A DNA stretch of 64,000 nt from Unio delphinus (lineage: Eukaryota; Mollusca; Bivalvia; Unionida; Unionidae): NCBI GenBank assembly GCA_029339505.1, contig JAQISU010000057.1:9206001-9270000 (forward strand). The letters run 5' to 3'. How positions within the stretch are numbered: position 1 is the first letter of the stretch; each line of letters starts with the position of its first letter. The notes under the pieces are model-generated. The model saw only the letters and a program-made list of their open reading frames with translations. It was not told the origin of the DNA and searched no databases. This document shows, one piece after another, positions 1 to 34,538 of this stretch. The translations under genes and the position numbers were made by a program.

Positions 1-21496
<21,496 letters not shown>

Positions 21497-21820
21497 CATT
21501 AAACAAACATGGGTGAATGAAGAAGAAAGGAAAAGGAAAAGGAAAAAGGAAATAATGAGAGAAAATTGAAACATGGCTAGGCTATTTAATACTTCATAAT
21601 TGTCATTAGCTTCCATGATTTTTAAACATACATAGTACCTAGGGATGGTGGAAATATTTATAGATATACCTCAAAAACTGCTTAAATTTGAAGTTAGCTT
21701 AACAAATGTGCTAAGAAGTGCTGGAAACCTCACAGTAATATTTGTATAGTGTTTTAATTTCAAAACAATCATATTTAATTAATAAACATTAATTTACTGA
21801 TATAAAGGCCAAAAAATAAA
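21497..21820 (+). other. Probable ADAMTS 3' UTR with poly(A) signals
   Basis: AATAAA occurs at 21781-21786 and 21815-21820. Which signal is used cannot be told from sequence alone. Confidence 0.5.
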
Positions 21821-21859
21821 GATCCATTAAAAAAGTCATATATACGTAGACTTTTAGTT

Positions 21860-22360
21860 CAGTTGCTAATTGGTATTTGGCCTCATTTGGCATTGTAACC
21901 ATAGATACTATCTGACCTGTGACTTGATTGGGTCATTTGGCATTGTAACCACTGGATTTTTTTCTTTAAATGGATACCATCTGACCTATGGCTTGAATAG
22001 GTCATTTGACTTAGTAACCATGGATATCTGTGACTTGATTGGGTCATTTGACATTGTAACCTTGATTACCATCTGACCAGTGACTTGATTGGATCATTTC
22101 GAATTGTAAACACAGGATGATAGTTCAGTGAATGGATACAGTCTAACCTGTGACTTGATTGGGTCGTTTTGCATTGTAACCATGGATACCTTCTGACCTG
22201 TGACTTGATTGGGTCATTTGGCACTTTCACCACTTCACGATCTTTAATGAATTGATGCTGTCCTACCTGTAATTTAATTGGGACATTTGACACTGTAACC
22301 ATTTAATGATGTTTTATTGAAAAGATGTTGTCTGACCTGTGAGCTGATTGGGTCATTAAG
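21860..22360. repeat. Minisatellite, period about 50-60 bp, about 9 degenerate copies
   Basis: Core TGACTTGATTGGGTCATTTG followed by GCATTGTAACCATGGATACC. It lies just beyond the likely ADAMTS poly(A) site, so it may or may not be transcribed. Confidence 0.9.
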
Positions 22361-22384
22361 GCTGATATAAAATGATAGCCCATT

Positions 22385-22625
22385 ACTCTGTGCTAGGAAT
22401 CATATTGTCAAACATTGAATAATAAACAGAGTGCTGTGTGTTGTGTTGCCATATGTGGATAAAGGGGACAAGTGATGATCAGAGTGCTGTGTTTTGTGTT
22501 GTCAGTGTTAAACATGGATGAGGGTGACAAGTGTTAACACTCATGCTGTGTATTTTGTTGTAAGTGCTATGCATGGACAAGGGAGACAATTGATAAATAG
22601 TGTGCTGTGTGTTGGGTTTGTCAAA
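22385..22625. repeat. Tandem repeat, period about 60 bp, about 4 copies
   Basis: Recurring GTGCTGTGTGTTGTGTTG then TGGATAAGGGGACAAGTGAT with moderate divergence. Confidence 0.8.
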
Positions 22626-23285
22626 GGAAAATGGACATTTTATTAATGGATAAATATTCATAGTAGAAATATTGTTTTCTTAAACATGAAACATTGGTCA
22701 TTAAGACTGCTAAATCCAAAACTGATGCAGATGAGAAAATTGCACCCCTACCACTCCCCTCACCCATGCTTCCAAATCCTCTCAGCTAGTGTTTTCACAT
22801 AGACCTAGTCCAAACATTATTTCAGAGTTCTCATCTATGAATGAAATACTTAATCTTTAATAGTGTGGACTTTACATACCATAATTAACATTTTTCCTAA
22901 ATTAGGATCACTTAAAAAAAGAGCTTGGACCTTGAAAAATGCTTAATTTTCATAATGATAAGTCTGTATGAATAATGTACTCTTCTTCTCAAGATTCTTT
23001 GTATGTACTGGAACAGCCATCATGTGAACTTGAAGCAGTTGAACATTTCAGTTTTATATAGTGGATTCAGATATAAGGCAACTGTCCATAATGGACACTT
23101 ATGACCACTAACCACACTACAATGACCACTGTATAATGAAACCTTGTCCTAAAACACTTGTCAAACAAAGACGCTTAAGAATTCCAAATAAATATAAAAA
23201 AATGTCCTTGATCAAATGTCTTCTGTCTCACATGGATAGATGTTCAACCCCTCCCCACCCAAAAAAAATTGAATTCTTTGTGTAG
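22626..23285. other. No feature seen
   Basis: Single-copy-looking AT-rich sequence without ORFs. Confidence 0.4.
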
Positions 23286-23289
23286 TATT

Positions 23290-23445
23290 TTGCAGAACAT
23301 CAACACATGAAGGTTACATCATGTTGAGGTATTTCAAGAAAAGTGCCTTGCCAAGGGGCATGTCATGGCAGCCATTGGGCTGATCCAGTGGCAGGGTTTG
23401 AATTATTCATGAGTATGGTATGCTTACCACTTAGCCACCAGGAAA
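23290..23445 (-). mobile_element. tRNA-derived SINE, family C
   Basis: On the minus strand: GGTGGCTAAGTGGTAAGCAT (A-box-like), TTCAAACCCTGCC (B-box-like), then GCCCCTTGGCAAGGCACTTT. The TTGGxCAAGGCACTT module is a common element of metazoan SINE bodies. Only one copy is seen here. Confidence 0.6.
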
Positions 23446-23545
23446 ATTAAACCAGTCTAGATATATTCTTATAAATTAAACCAGTCAAGATATATTTTCA
23501 TAAATTAAACAGTCTAGATATATTCTCAAAAATTTCCAGTTAAAC
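23446..23545. repeat. Tandem repeat, about 33 bp, 3 copies
   Basis: AAATTAAACCAGTCTAGATA-TATTCT repeated three times with small changes. Confidence 0.8.
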
Positions 23546-24005
23546 TTTCTAAAATTAAGACATCTGTTTAAGTTTTTTTTTTACAGAAGACAACAGATTT
23601 TTCTACTCCAAACCTTAAAGCATTTGTATTAAGAAACACTGATTTAAAGTGTGTGATGAATCTGCCATGAAAATTCTCTAACACTTTTCCTTCATGAGAA
23701 AGACAAAAGTTGGGACTAAGTTCTTTCTTTGTAAAACTGTTGGGCTTAAATCTAAAAACAAAATAATTAAATCAGGCACCTAATCAATTCAGAAATAAAC
23801 AATTCAGTAAATATTGGCAAGTAAATATGTTTAAATACACGTCAAGTATGTGAAATTCATGGTAAAATAAACAATGTATATATCTTCAAGTCGACTCTGT
23901 TTATAAGATCCAGTTAGCAATCTCCTATTGGAATGAAACAAATATTACTAATAATATTCACATGGCAAGGAACTTTTGTCATTTATTAACTTGTGTAACT
24001 CACAA
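23546..24005. other. No feature seen
   Basis: AT-rich sequence, nothing recognised. Confidence 0.4.
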
Positions 24006-24009
24006 CCTT

Positions 24010-24840
24010 ACAGTAAGATTGTTATCCTAGTACTCCCTGATGTTAGCCATCCTAGATACAGACTGAATGAACAGTAAGAATGTTAGCCAAGTACTACCAG
24101 ATATCAGCCATCCTGGATACAGACTGAATGTACAGTAAGAATGTTAGCCTAGTACTCCCTGATGTTAGCCATCCTAGATACGGCCTGAGTGTAAGTAAGA
24201 ATGTTAGCCTAGTACTCCCTGATGTTAGCCATCCTGGATATGGCCTGAGTGTACAGTAAGGATGTTAGCCTAGTACTACCTGATGTTAGCCATTCTGGAT
24301 ACAGCCTGTACAGTAATAATGTTAGCCTAGTACTACCTGATGTTAGCCATCCTGGATGCAGCCTGCACAGTAAGAATATTAGCCTTAGGTACTACCTGAT
24401 TTTAGCTATCCTGGATACAGCCTGTACATTAAGATTGTTAGCCTTAGGTACTACCTGATGTTAACTGTCCTGGATACAGCCTGTATGGTAAGAATGTTAG
24501 CCGTAGGTACTACCTGATGGTAAACATCATGGATACTGCCTGTATGGTAAGAATGTTAGCCTTAGGTACTACCTGATGGTAAACATCATGGATACAGCCT
24601 GTATGGTAAGAATGTTAGTCTTAGGTACTACCTGATGGTAAATATCATGGATACTGCCTGTACAGTAAGAATGTTAGCCAAGTACTACATGGTGTTAAAT
24701 GTCCTGGTTACAACCTGTACAGTAAGAATATTAGCCTTAGGTACTACCTGATTTTAGCTATCCTGGATACAGCCTGTACAATAAGATTCTTAGCCTAGTA
24801 CTTCCTGACATTGGCCATCCTGGATACAGCCAGTACAAGT
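24010..24840. repeat. Minisatellite, period about 58-62 bp, about 14 copies
   Basis: Units combine AGTAAGAATGTTAGCCTAGT, ACTACCTGATGTTAGCCATC and CTGGATACAGCCTGTAC. Two subtypes are visible: one with GCCTAGTACT and one with GCCTTAGGTACT, grouped in neighbouring units. Confidence 0.93.
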
Positions 24841-25829
24841 AAGAGTCTTATAGCTGTACAAAATCACCCATTTACAACAGCAGATCATTTTTTAGATGTG
24901 GTCAAAATAATGTTTCTTGATTCAGAGTTGCACAAACGTTCTCAAACAGACAGACAAAAATGGATGAAAACTACTGGCATAGTGACTCAAGCTTTGGACT
25001 ATCAATGAGATAAGAAAATCAAAGACATGTTTCACAATGAAGAATTCATCATTTAAATTGAATTCCCCCTCTTTCGAAGTAAAAACTCCCAACGAACTTT
25101 ATAGTTGTCCTAAGCTGACTTCTCTTTTCTGTCAAATGTGTGTATACTAATCAGTTAATTGACTCAATGTGTTATCCCGCTAGAAGCCATTATTCTGATC
25201 TAGTTTTGATCAAACCTGAATTATGAGTTGGTATCTCAAAGATCTTTGTGGATTCATTAATAACTGTGATTCACATGTAACAATGAGATAAGTTTGTATC
25301 ATTTTGGTTGAGGTGGTTACCATTATGGTGATCAGATTTCTTGTAAAGTTTTAATTTATTTTGGAATGTATGGCTATATCATGGAGATCTTGGGCAAATT
25401 TAATAATGAATATGATATTTGCATTCTATAAAGTGCTTTTTTAATTGGATTGACTGTGCTTGTTACCACACTGGAAGCTATGTTTCTGATCTGAATCTAA
25501 TCAGACCTGCAATATGAGTTTTGTGTTGTCAATGTCTTGGATGGATTTGATCATTGTCAACACCCATGTATATTAATGAGATAATATTGCATGTGATTGA
25601 CTGAGTTTCTTGTCACTCTGGTGGCCAGGTTTCTTATCTGATTTTGATTCAGTTTGTCATATGTGTTTATATAATCAAGCTCTCAGATGGGTTTGAATAT
25701 GAGTGAGATCCACAGAAAGTAATAAGGTGTTCTAGCATCTGAACTTGTTAACACTCTGGAGGTTATATATCTCATCTGATTTTGAGCACACTTTATAATT
25801 GCTTATAAAATCAATATTTTGCAAAAGTT

Positions 25830-26160
25830 TGATAATGAGTGAGATGCGTGCATATTAATGAGGTGATTTTCTATCTGATTGGCTGAATTTGTTTTAAAAG
25901 TTTGATAATGAGTGAACTGCATGTATATAAGAGAGGTGATCTTCCATCTGATTGGCTGAGTTTGTTGTAAAAGTTTGATAATGAGCTGCATGCATATTAT
26001 TGAGGTGATTTTCCATCTGATTGGCTGAGTTTGTTGTAAACGTTTGATAATGAGATGCATGCATATTAATGAGGTGATCTTCCAGCTGATTGGCTGAATT
26101 TGTTGTAAAAGTTTGATAATGAGCTGCATGCATATTAATGAGGTGATCTTCAGTCTGATT
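25830..26160. repeat. Young 69-bp subarray inside the diverged array, 5 copies
   Basis: Near-identical units with GAGGTGATCTTCCATCTGAT, TGGCTGAGTTTGTTGTAAAA and GTTTGATAATGAG. The minus-strand ORFs across it are repeat artefacts. Confidence 0.9.
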
Positions 26161-26233
26161 GACTGAGCTTCTTACCACTCTTCTAGTCACATTTCAGTAA
26201 TAAAACTTGAATTATTTGCTTGTATCATCGTAT

Positions 26234-26352
26234 CAATGGTTCCCATCTATTTTTTTTAAGCCTTATAACCCTTTTGATAAGTTTTTCCACCCTAAAAATA
26301 ATTCTGGTGACCCTCCAGAATGACCTCATGACCCAGGGGATGGGGACCACTG
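26234..26352. mobile_element. hAT-like MITE, 119 bp
   Basis: Ends CAATGGTTCCCATC and (reverse complement) CAGTGGTCCCCATC match at 12 of 14 positions. The interior GTGACCCTCC...CATGACCCAGGGGATGGGGACCA resembles hAT element ends. No clean 8-bp target duplication is visible. It interrupts the diverged 170-190 bp array. Confidence 0.6.
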
Positions 26353-26640
26353 ATCTAGATCATGGAAGGGATTTTATAATGAGTGAAATCCATGCATACT
26401 GTTCATGTAATCTTGCATCTGACTGACTGAGATTGTTACCACTTGGGAGCCATATAGGACCTTTGATTTTGATCAAATTTGAAATATATGCTTTAAACAA
26501 GATTTGGACTGTTTAAATTACGAGTGAGATTGATGAATATCAATGAGGTCATTTTGCATCTGACTGGCCTCTTACCATTCTCAAAGCCATATTTTTTTTA
26601 TCGGATGGATTTATTATCATCAAGATCTCCTATGACTTTG

Positions 26641-27779
26641 AATTATGCATAATATATTAATTATGCCTTTATTTTTAGAAAGACTTTTAGGATTTAGTAA
26701 AATAGGTAGAATCAACATGATATAAAGTTTGGGAGGTGATTTACATTGGATGTGCTCTTAGCCCGTATAGTGAAATTGTATACTTTTAAATTATGTAATC
26801 AGGTGAGCAATATCAAGCCCACTTGGGGCTCTTGTTTGCTTTTTACAATGTCTCAAAAATGGTTTTAAAGAGAACGTTACAACTTATTTTTAGCCAACAG
26901 ATATAATTGACAAATTAATTATGGTTGTATTTCTTTAGGAATGTTTCTGCTAGGGTGAAAACTACATGTAAATGTGCTTCTGACTCTATTAATAACAATC
27001 ATGCACACATTTAGCAAGAGATTGCTAAGAAAAATATCTCAAAACTGATCCAGATTCCAAGAATTATCTTGACAAAATGAATAAGTTTTCATGCATCTTA
27101 ATATTGGTGAAGATAAAAAGCCATTTAGTCTAAAGGACAATCATCATTCAGATATTATTCTGTTAAATGAAATACCTCAGATATAATTTTTAAAAAAATA
27201 CAGTCTCATCATATTTGCTCAGATGGCAGCATTTTATGTTATATAGATTTAATTTTTAAAGTTTGAACACCACTTCAACCCTGCAGGAGTGCCACCAAGA
27301 GCAACATGTGAAAGCGGAAGGGCTATTATGGGTTTTCATAGAATTGTGATTATATATTTTATATTTTTATTAATCAAACTAAAATTCTCAAGTTCATCTA
27401 AAGAAATGCAGTTGGATGGATATATATTCCAAGTCATAATAGTAATAAAAATATTAAATATAATATCACAATGAAACCATTTCTTGCTTGCATTTAATTG
27501 AGATAGCATAACTCTAAGAACCTCATTACACTCATATACTTTTCATACACAGGTTAATAGTTTTTGAGTGACAATTACATATTTGTTTATAATATTTGCA
27601 CTATTGTATACCTAGAACTGTATCACAAAAATATCTTTATTTTGATTCTATGTGATGCTACATATTAACACATATTTTATGTCATCAGGATATTTGTCCC
27701 TATGATATTATCACCAGTTCAGGTGAAACAGCAAATTACTTATAATGTGACATGGGGTAGATGAGGCTCTGTTTTACAC
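26641..27779. other. No feature seen
   Basis: AT-rich; the small open frame at 27289-27474 has no support. Confidence 0.4.
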
Positions 27780-27784
27780 GCAAT

Positions 27785-28786
27785 AATTAACCATATAGGG
27801 AAGGGGCAGATATAAATCAAACAACCATATAGGTAAGGACAGAGATAAATCAAACAGCCATATAGGCAATGGGCAGAGATAAATCAAACAACCATATAGG
27901 CAAGGGGCAGAGATAAATCAAACAACCATATAGGGAAGGGGCAGAGATAAATCAAACAACCATATAGGCAAGGGGCAGAGATAAATCAAACAACCATAAA
28001 GGCAAGGGGCAAAGATAAATCAAACAACCATATAGGGAAGGGGCAGAGATAAATAAAACAACCATATGGGGAAGGGGCAGAGATAAATCAAACAACCATA
28101 TAGGCGAGGCAGAGATAAATCAAACAACCATATAGGCAACGGACAGAGATAAATCAAACAATAATATAGGCAAGGGGCAGAGATAAATCAAACAACCATA
28201 TAGGCAAGGGGCAGAGATAAATCAAACAACCATATAGGCAAGGGGCAGAGACAAATCAAACAATAATATAGGCAAGGGGCAGAGATAAATCAAACAACCA
28301 TATAGGCAAGGGGCAGAGATAAATCAAACAACCATATAGGCAAGGGGCAGAGATAAATCAAACAACCATATAGGGAAAGGGCAGAGATAAATCAAACAAC
28401 CATATAGGCAAGGGGCAGAGATAAATCAAACAACCATATAGGCAAGGGGCAGAGATAAATCAAACAACCATATAGGCAAGGGGCAGAGATAAATCAAACA
28501 ACCATATAGGCAAGGGACAGAGATAAATTAAACAACCATATAGGCAAGGAGCAGAGATGAATCAGACAACCATATAGGGAAGGGGCAGAGATAAATCAAA
28601 CAACCATATAGGAAAGGGGCAGAGATAAATCAAAGAATAATATAGGCAAGGACAGAGATAAATCAAACAACCATATAGGCAAGGGTCATTGATACATCAA
28701 ATGACCAATAAGCAAGGCTCAGAGGTCAAAACACCATATAGGTAAGGGTCAGAGATAAATAAAACAACCATATAGGTCAGGGATAC

Positions 28787-28790
<4 letters not shown>
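27785..28790. repeat. Minisatellite, period 34 bp, about 29 copies
   Basis: Units of CAACCATATAGGCAAGGGGC followed by AGAGATAAATCAAA, well homogenised in the centre and decayed at both edges. A short (TA)n run follows at 28795-28822. Confidence 0.95.
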
Positions 28791-28824
<34 letters not shown>

Positions 28825-28826
<2 letters not shown>

Positions 28827-29475
28827 TGGATCTTGACTGTAAAACTTTTGATTTAATTGAATTTCAGGACAATTCATATCATTTGTATTCCTCTTATAAT
28901 ACTTTTAATGATGTTTAAATAAAGGGTTTGTATTGTATGCTATGCAAACAGTTTTATGCCAACAATACAATTTTAAAAAATGCTGTGCTACAGAAAGTAA
29001 TTACCGTATATGCAGTACAAAGTGAATTAATGGAATATTCTCCTCAGTTTGATGTATTTGGAAGTTAAATATGGCATACCATAAAACACTCTCCAGATGG
29101 CAGGGCTTTGAAATGGGAGTGTAGTTTTGACACCAAATATCCATCACAATATAATCAGATTGAAGCACATTGTAAATTTGCTTGCAGAACTTTTATTTTT
29201 TTAATGAAATAACTGAATGAGATAAACTTACTTGGAAAATTTATGAAAATAGTCTGTTATATTCAATTGCCTTTATTCTCTTTTTACATTGTAAAAAACT
29301 GATGTAGGTTTAATTTAAGAATAGTAAAATCAGCTAATTTTTTTTGTTTGTTTTAAAACTAATACTATTTCAAATAAGTCAGCCATTATTTTAAAATCTG
29401 GATGTAGCTATTATATAAAAATATGTAAAAATGGCCAGAGCAAAACTGAATGAAATACTATTTAGAATGCATCCA
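28825..29475. other. No feature seen
   Basis: AT-rich spacer between two minisatellites. Confidence 0.4.
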
Positions 29476-29477
29476 GG

Positions 29478-30300
29478 ACAGTCATATTACTGATGCCAAT
29501 GGTGACAAAACTAGCTTATGTGTTGATATTACTCTGATGCCCATAGTGAGAAACTAGCTTTGTATGGTGATATTATTGTGATGCCCATAGTGACACAACT
29601 AGCTTAGTATGGTGATATTATTGTGATGCCCATAGTGACACAACTAGCTTAGTATGGTGATATTATTGTGATGCCCATAATGACAAAACTAGCTTAGTAT
29701 TATGATATTACTCTGATGCCCATAGTGAGAAAACTAGCTTAGTATTATGATATTATTGTGATGCCCATAGTGAGAAAACTATCGTAGCTTAGTATGGTGA
29801 TATTATTGTGATGCCCATAATGACAAAACTAGCTTAGTATGGTGATATTATTGTGATGCCCATAGTGAGAAAACTGCTGTAGCTTAGTATGGTGATATTA
29901 CGTTGATGCCAATAGTGAGAAAACTAGCTTAGTATGGTGATATTACTTTGATTCCCATAGTGAGAAAACTAGCTTAGTATTATGATATTACTGATGCCCA
30001 TAGTGAGAAAACTATCGTAGCTTAGTATGGTGACATTACTTTGATTCCCATAGTGAGAAAACTAGCTTAGTATGATAATATTATTGTGATGCCCATAGTG
30101 AGAAAACTAGCTTAGTATGATGATATTATTGTGATGCCCATAGTGAGAAAGCTAGCTTAGTATGGTGATATTATTGTGATGCCCATAGTGAGAAAACTAG
30201 CTTAGTATGATGATATTATTGTGATGCCCATAGTAAGAAAACTAGCTTAGTACTATGATATTACTCTGATTCCCATAGTGACAAAACTAGCTTCATGATC
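29478..30300. repeat. Minisatellite, period about 45 bp, about 18 copies
   Basis: Units of CTAGCTTAGTATGGTGATAT then TATTGTGATGCCCATAGTGA and GAAAA. Variants include insertion of TCGTAG or CTGTAG. Confidence 0.94.
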
Positions 30301-30809
30301 GGCTTGGTCGTATTACCGCTGTAGTCTGATGCCCATGGTGATAAAATTAGCTTCGTTACCAAGACCAGATAGCTCTGTGCATGTGTATGGGTTGTTACTA
30401 ATTGTTAAACTCATTTCTCATATGCCATCAGGCTAACAAAATGATTACTTTTTTCCTGGAATTTTGGGATAGAGAACTGTAAATTTCAGGTATCTCAGAA
30501 AATGATAATTTGATATACATTTGATATACATACTATTGCATGCATATTGAATAAAACTAATTGGCCAGAAAACAGGATGAAAGATAATAATATGAAAATA
30601 TTTGCTGCTATTGCGATATTGTTGTGGGTAGTTTCCTTCTGTTCTTTTCACCATTACATTGGTACTAAGACACACCATGTTTACTTAATTGTTGAATGTT
30701 TATTTTGTCAATATACCACAAGCTTGTCCCTAAAGTTCTTCATTGTTGTATGCATGTAATCAGTACCTAAACAACATTTAAGACTGTATTTAATTTAATT
30801 GTTTTGCAC

Positions 30810-30814
<5 letters not shown>
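30301..30814. other. No feature seen
   Basis: Open frames on both strands at 30445-30759 overlap each other and match nothing I know. Confidence 0.35.

Positions 30815-30877
<63 letters not shown>
30815..30877. repeat. (AT)n microsatellite
   Basis: Uninterrupted AT dinucleotides of about 63 bp. Confidence 0.97.
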
Positions 30878-30879
<2 letters not shown>

Positions 30880-31029
30880 TTAAACTTTTTATATCATTGT
30901 ATCACAGCATGTTTTACACCATTATTAAGTGTATGTATGGTATTGATTTAAGACTTCATAACATCTAAAATGTTTGTGTCTTTTTATTTTACTCTATGCC
31001 ATGTATTTTTGTTTTATTTTTTTTTTACA

Positions 31030-32045
31030 CTGTGCATGATACTTATGATGGTGAGTATCTGCCTGATAGTTATTGTGGCAAGTGTTTGCATGATACTTAT
31101 TGTAGTGTTTGCATGATAGTTATTGTGGTGAGTGTTTGCATGATACATGTCGTTAGTGTTTGCATATCTTTTATTGTGGTTAGTGTTTGCACAATACATA
31201 TGGTGAGTGCTTGCATGATAGTTATTGTGGTGAGTGTTTGCATGATAGCTATTGTGATGAGTGTATGATAGTTATTATGGCGAGTGTTTGTATAATAGTA
31301 ATTGTTGTGATGTTTGCATGAAAGATAGTGTTGCGAGTGTTTGCATGATTGCTATTGTGGTGAGTGTTTGTACGATAGTTATTGTGGTGAGTGTTTGTAT
31401 GATAGCTATTGTGGTTAGTGTTTGCATGATGGCTATTGTAGTGAGTGTTTGCATGATATATATGATATATATGAATAGTGTTTGCATGATATCTATTGTG
31501 GTGAGTGTTTTTATGATAGTTATTGAGGTGAGTGTTTGTATGATAGTTATTGTGGTGAGTTTTTGTATGATAGTTATTGTGGTGAGTGTTTGTATGATAG
31601 CTATTGTGGTGAGTGTTTGCATGATAGCTAATATGGTGAGTGTTTGCATGATAGCTATTGCGGTGTTTGTATGATAGTTATTGTGGTGAGTATCTGTATG
31701 ATAGCAATTGTGGTGTATGTTTGCATGATAGTTATTGTGGTGAGTGTTTGCATGACACTTATTGTAGTGTTTGCACGATACATATGGTTAGTTTTTGTAT
31801 GATAGCTATTGTAGTGAGTGTTTGCATGATAGCTATTGCGGTTAGTGTTTGCATGATATCTATTGTGGTGTGTGTTTGCATGATATCTATTGTGGTGAGT
31901 GTTTGCATGACACTTATTGTAGTGAGTGTTTGCATGAGACATATGAATAGTGTTTGCATGATATCTATTGTGGTGAGTGTTTGTATGATAGCTATTGTGA
32001 TGAGTGTTTGTTTGATACCTATGGTTAGTATTTGTGTGATACTTA
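31030..32045. repeat. Second 27-bp minisatellite, about 37 copies
   Basis: Unit built on GTGTTTGCATGATAGCTATT plus GTGGTGA. It is unrelated in sequence to the 27-bp array at 5582-8452. The period keeps frames open on both strands, giving spurious nonapeptide ORFs up to 167 codons. Confidence 0.95.
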
Positions 32046-32815
32046 TTGTGCTAAATGTTATGTCAATAATTTTGGGTACTGATAATGTGGTACTACAAGT
32101 AGTACATGTATTGATTTTCATTGTACTATTTTTCTGTGGTCAGTATATTTCTATTAACTGATATTTGTCTCTAAAAAGTCCCTGCAGTTTATAATATGTA
32201 AATATATTGGAAACACTTCTTAGTTTTCAAATTAGAACTTGCGTTAAAAATGCAACTAAAACTGCACCACAATCAAAGTTTGTAAGAAAAATAAATACCT
32301 CATCAATACATGGTACGTAATAATGTAATTTTTTTCAGTCATATACAAGCTTCTTGTATTGTTTCACTTAAGTTTGTATGAACATTGCCAGCCTCTGGTC
32401 TGTATGACTACTTTTACCCTTTTGTTTTCCATAACAAATGATTGACATGTATTTCTTTTGTTACCTAAGAAATTAGTTTTACTATCTGATATGCAGATTC
32501 TCAGAGCTTATCTGTTTTCTTCTTTTTTCTTGTGATTTAAAGTACATTAATTATATATCTTTGTCTGCAAAATTCTAATACATGCATAGTGCAATATATG
32601 TGTAGTTATAGGATTTTACAAAAAAATGAAGCAATTTCTGCCCAGAAAGTGTTTATTTTTATAAGAGTTTGTACTTTGCATGTAAATGTACTCATTATGC
32701 ACATAAAAAAAAATGATTTTTGTATTGAATTGTATGTTATAGGATTTCTTATATGTAATAAAAGGTGTTTTTAATCTAACAAATATTGTCTACTGTTAGT
32801 TTTTGCAGTAAACTA
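32046..32815. other. No feature seen
   Basis: AT-rich sequence with no element recognised. Confidence 0.4.
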
Positions 32816-32885
32816 ATAATAATAATAATAATAACAACAACAATAATAATCTCAATAGTAATAATAGTAATAATAATAATATTGG
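32816..32885. repeat. (AAT/AAC)n microsatellite
   Basis: Mixed AAT and AAC triplets, about 70 bp. Confidence 0.95.
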
Positions 32886-33149
32886 GATGATGATTATGAT
32901 TAATTGAATGGTGATTGATGGTACATCAGGACATGAAAGACTATTTAGTACTAAGGCATATATAACAAGGTACCTTCGACCAAAGAAACAACTAATCATC
33001 ATATCTGAGCTGGTCTTGACAGGACTTGTATACACAATCCACTGAATGTGAGTCCAGAACACCAGTCAGTGAGTGGTTTAACAATATTAATAATTTCTAC
33101 AGTAAGCTTTATTAATAGGAATAATTACCTTCACCAGTGTTTTCAACTC

Positions 33150-33738
33150 AAAAACGTCCATCTGTTCATAATCTGTACTGGCTGTAAATCCAAATTGTCC
33201 ATATGTTCGTAAACTGCTCAGAATGTAACTCCAAAATGTATATCTGTTTGTAAACTGTCCATGATGAAACTAAAAACGTCCATCTGTTTGTAAACTGTCC
33301 ATGATGAAACTAAAAATGTCCATCTGTTTGTAAACTGTCCATGATGAAACTAAAAATGTCCATCTATTTGTAAACTGTCCATGATGAAACTAAAAACGTC
33401 CATCTGTTTGTAAACTGTCCATGATGAAACTAAAAATGTCCATCTGTTTGTAAACTGTCCATGATGAAACTAAAAACGTCAATCTGTTTGTAAACTGTCC
33501 ATGATGAAACTAAAAACGTCCATCTGTTTGTAAACTGTCCATGATGAAATTAAAAATGTCCATCTGTTTGTAAACTGTTTATGATGAAACTAAAAACATC
33601 CATCTGTTTGTAAACTGTCCATGATGAAACTAAAAACGTCCATCTGTTTGTAAACTGTCCATGATGAAACTAAAAACGTCCATCTGTTTGTAAACTGTCC
33701 ATGATGAAACTAAAAACATCCATCTGTTTGTAAACTTC
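33150..33738. repeat. Minisatellite, period 40 bp, about 13 copies
   Basis: Units of GTCCATCTGTTTGTAAACTG and TCCATGATGAAACTAAAAAC. The first two copies are diverged; the remainder are almost identical. Confidence 0.95.
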
Positions 33739-34016
33739 TAGGCTGTAATTGTATGCTTCATGAAGCATACTGCCAGCACAATGGTAGCACCATGGGATAA
33801 ACATGTCAAATAAGAACTTGGGAATATAATATTATGTTGGGGAGGAGGGGGCAGGAGAGACTGTGATACTTGTATCAAAGTGTACCAAATAAGGTCAAGC
33901 TTATCTAGAGACAGAGTCAACTATACTGGAACAAGATGAAACTGGGTTGCAATGGATCTAGCGAAGACATTAACAAAATTATGTTAATGGAAAAAAATTT
34001 ACAATGCAGATTAATC

Positions 34017-34160
34017 ATGATGGTCATATGGTATCAGGATAATGATAGTGGGTGGGACATGACGCTACATGTATGCGGCATGATGTCCCATTCATATACA
34101 TCACTATAAACTGTCCCAGTGCAGATATAATAGGAATATGACTAAAATTGTCAAAGCTAT
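34017..34160 (+). mobile_element. SINE family A, 3' fragment
   Basis: GTATCAGGATAATG, GGGACATGACG...GGCATGATGTCCCA, CATCACTATAAACTG and AATATGACTAAAA follow the same order as the 3' half of the copy at 13425-13715. The tRNA-like head is absent. An (AC)n run follows at 34172-34206. Confidence 0.8.
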
Positions 34161-34538
34161 GTTAGAAATCTCAATCACACACACACACAGATACACACAC
34201 ACACACAAACCCCCAAAACAAAAATCATGATTGAATCGTTATACCGTATATCACACCCTTACTTCCACCTCTCATAACCAACAACTAAAAACCCTACCCT
34301 ACTCATCCGCATGTTCAACATGTATAACAAAACTGAATCATTTCTCACTGGATATGATCAAAGCTAGGATTTCGACATTTGTTAACATACCACAATATTT
34401 ACATTGGTCAGTAGCTGGAAAAACAATCTTGCTCCGAGTTTACAGCAAACTAAGACCACAGTAAATCCTTTATATTATTTGAAATAAAATTATTTAACTC
34501 GAGATAAAGGAAAATAAAATAGGTCAAAAAATATTGTA

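Larger units (their letters stand above)
25130..26640. repeat. Old, diverged tandem array, period about 170-190 bp, about 8 units
   Basis: Recurrent order in each unit: TTGATCAAACCTG-like, AATATGAGTT, GATCTTGGATGGATTTGAT, AATGAGTGAGATCCATG, TATTAATGAGGTGAT, then CTGATTGACTGAG..TTACCACTCTGG. Units are strongly diverged. The section 25830-26160 is a much younger expansion of one part. Confidence 0.7.

Noticed and set aside
27785..28790. CRISPR-like array
   Set aside because: This and the other arrays are head-to-tail repeats without unique spacers, and the genome is eukaryotic.
34231..34464. Plus-strand ORF of 77 codons followed by a CAG|TAAATCC boundary
   Set aside because: No GT donor follows and no homology is recognised; it lies between an AC microsatellite and a LINE end.
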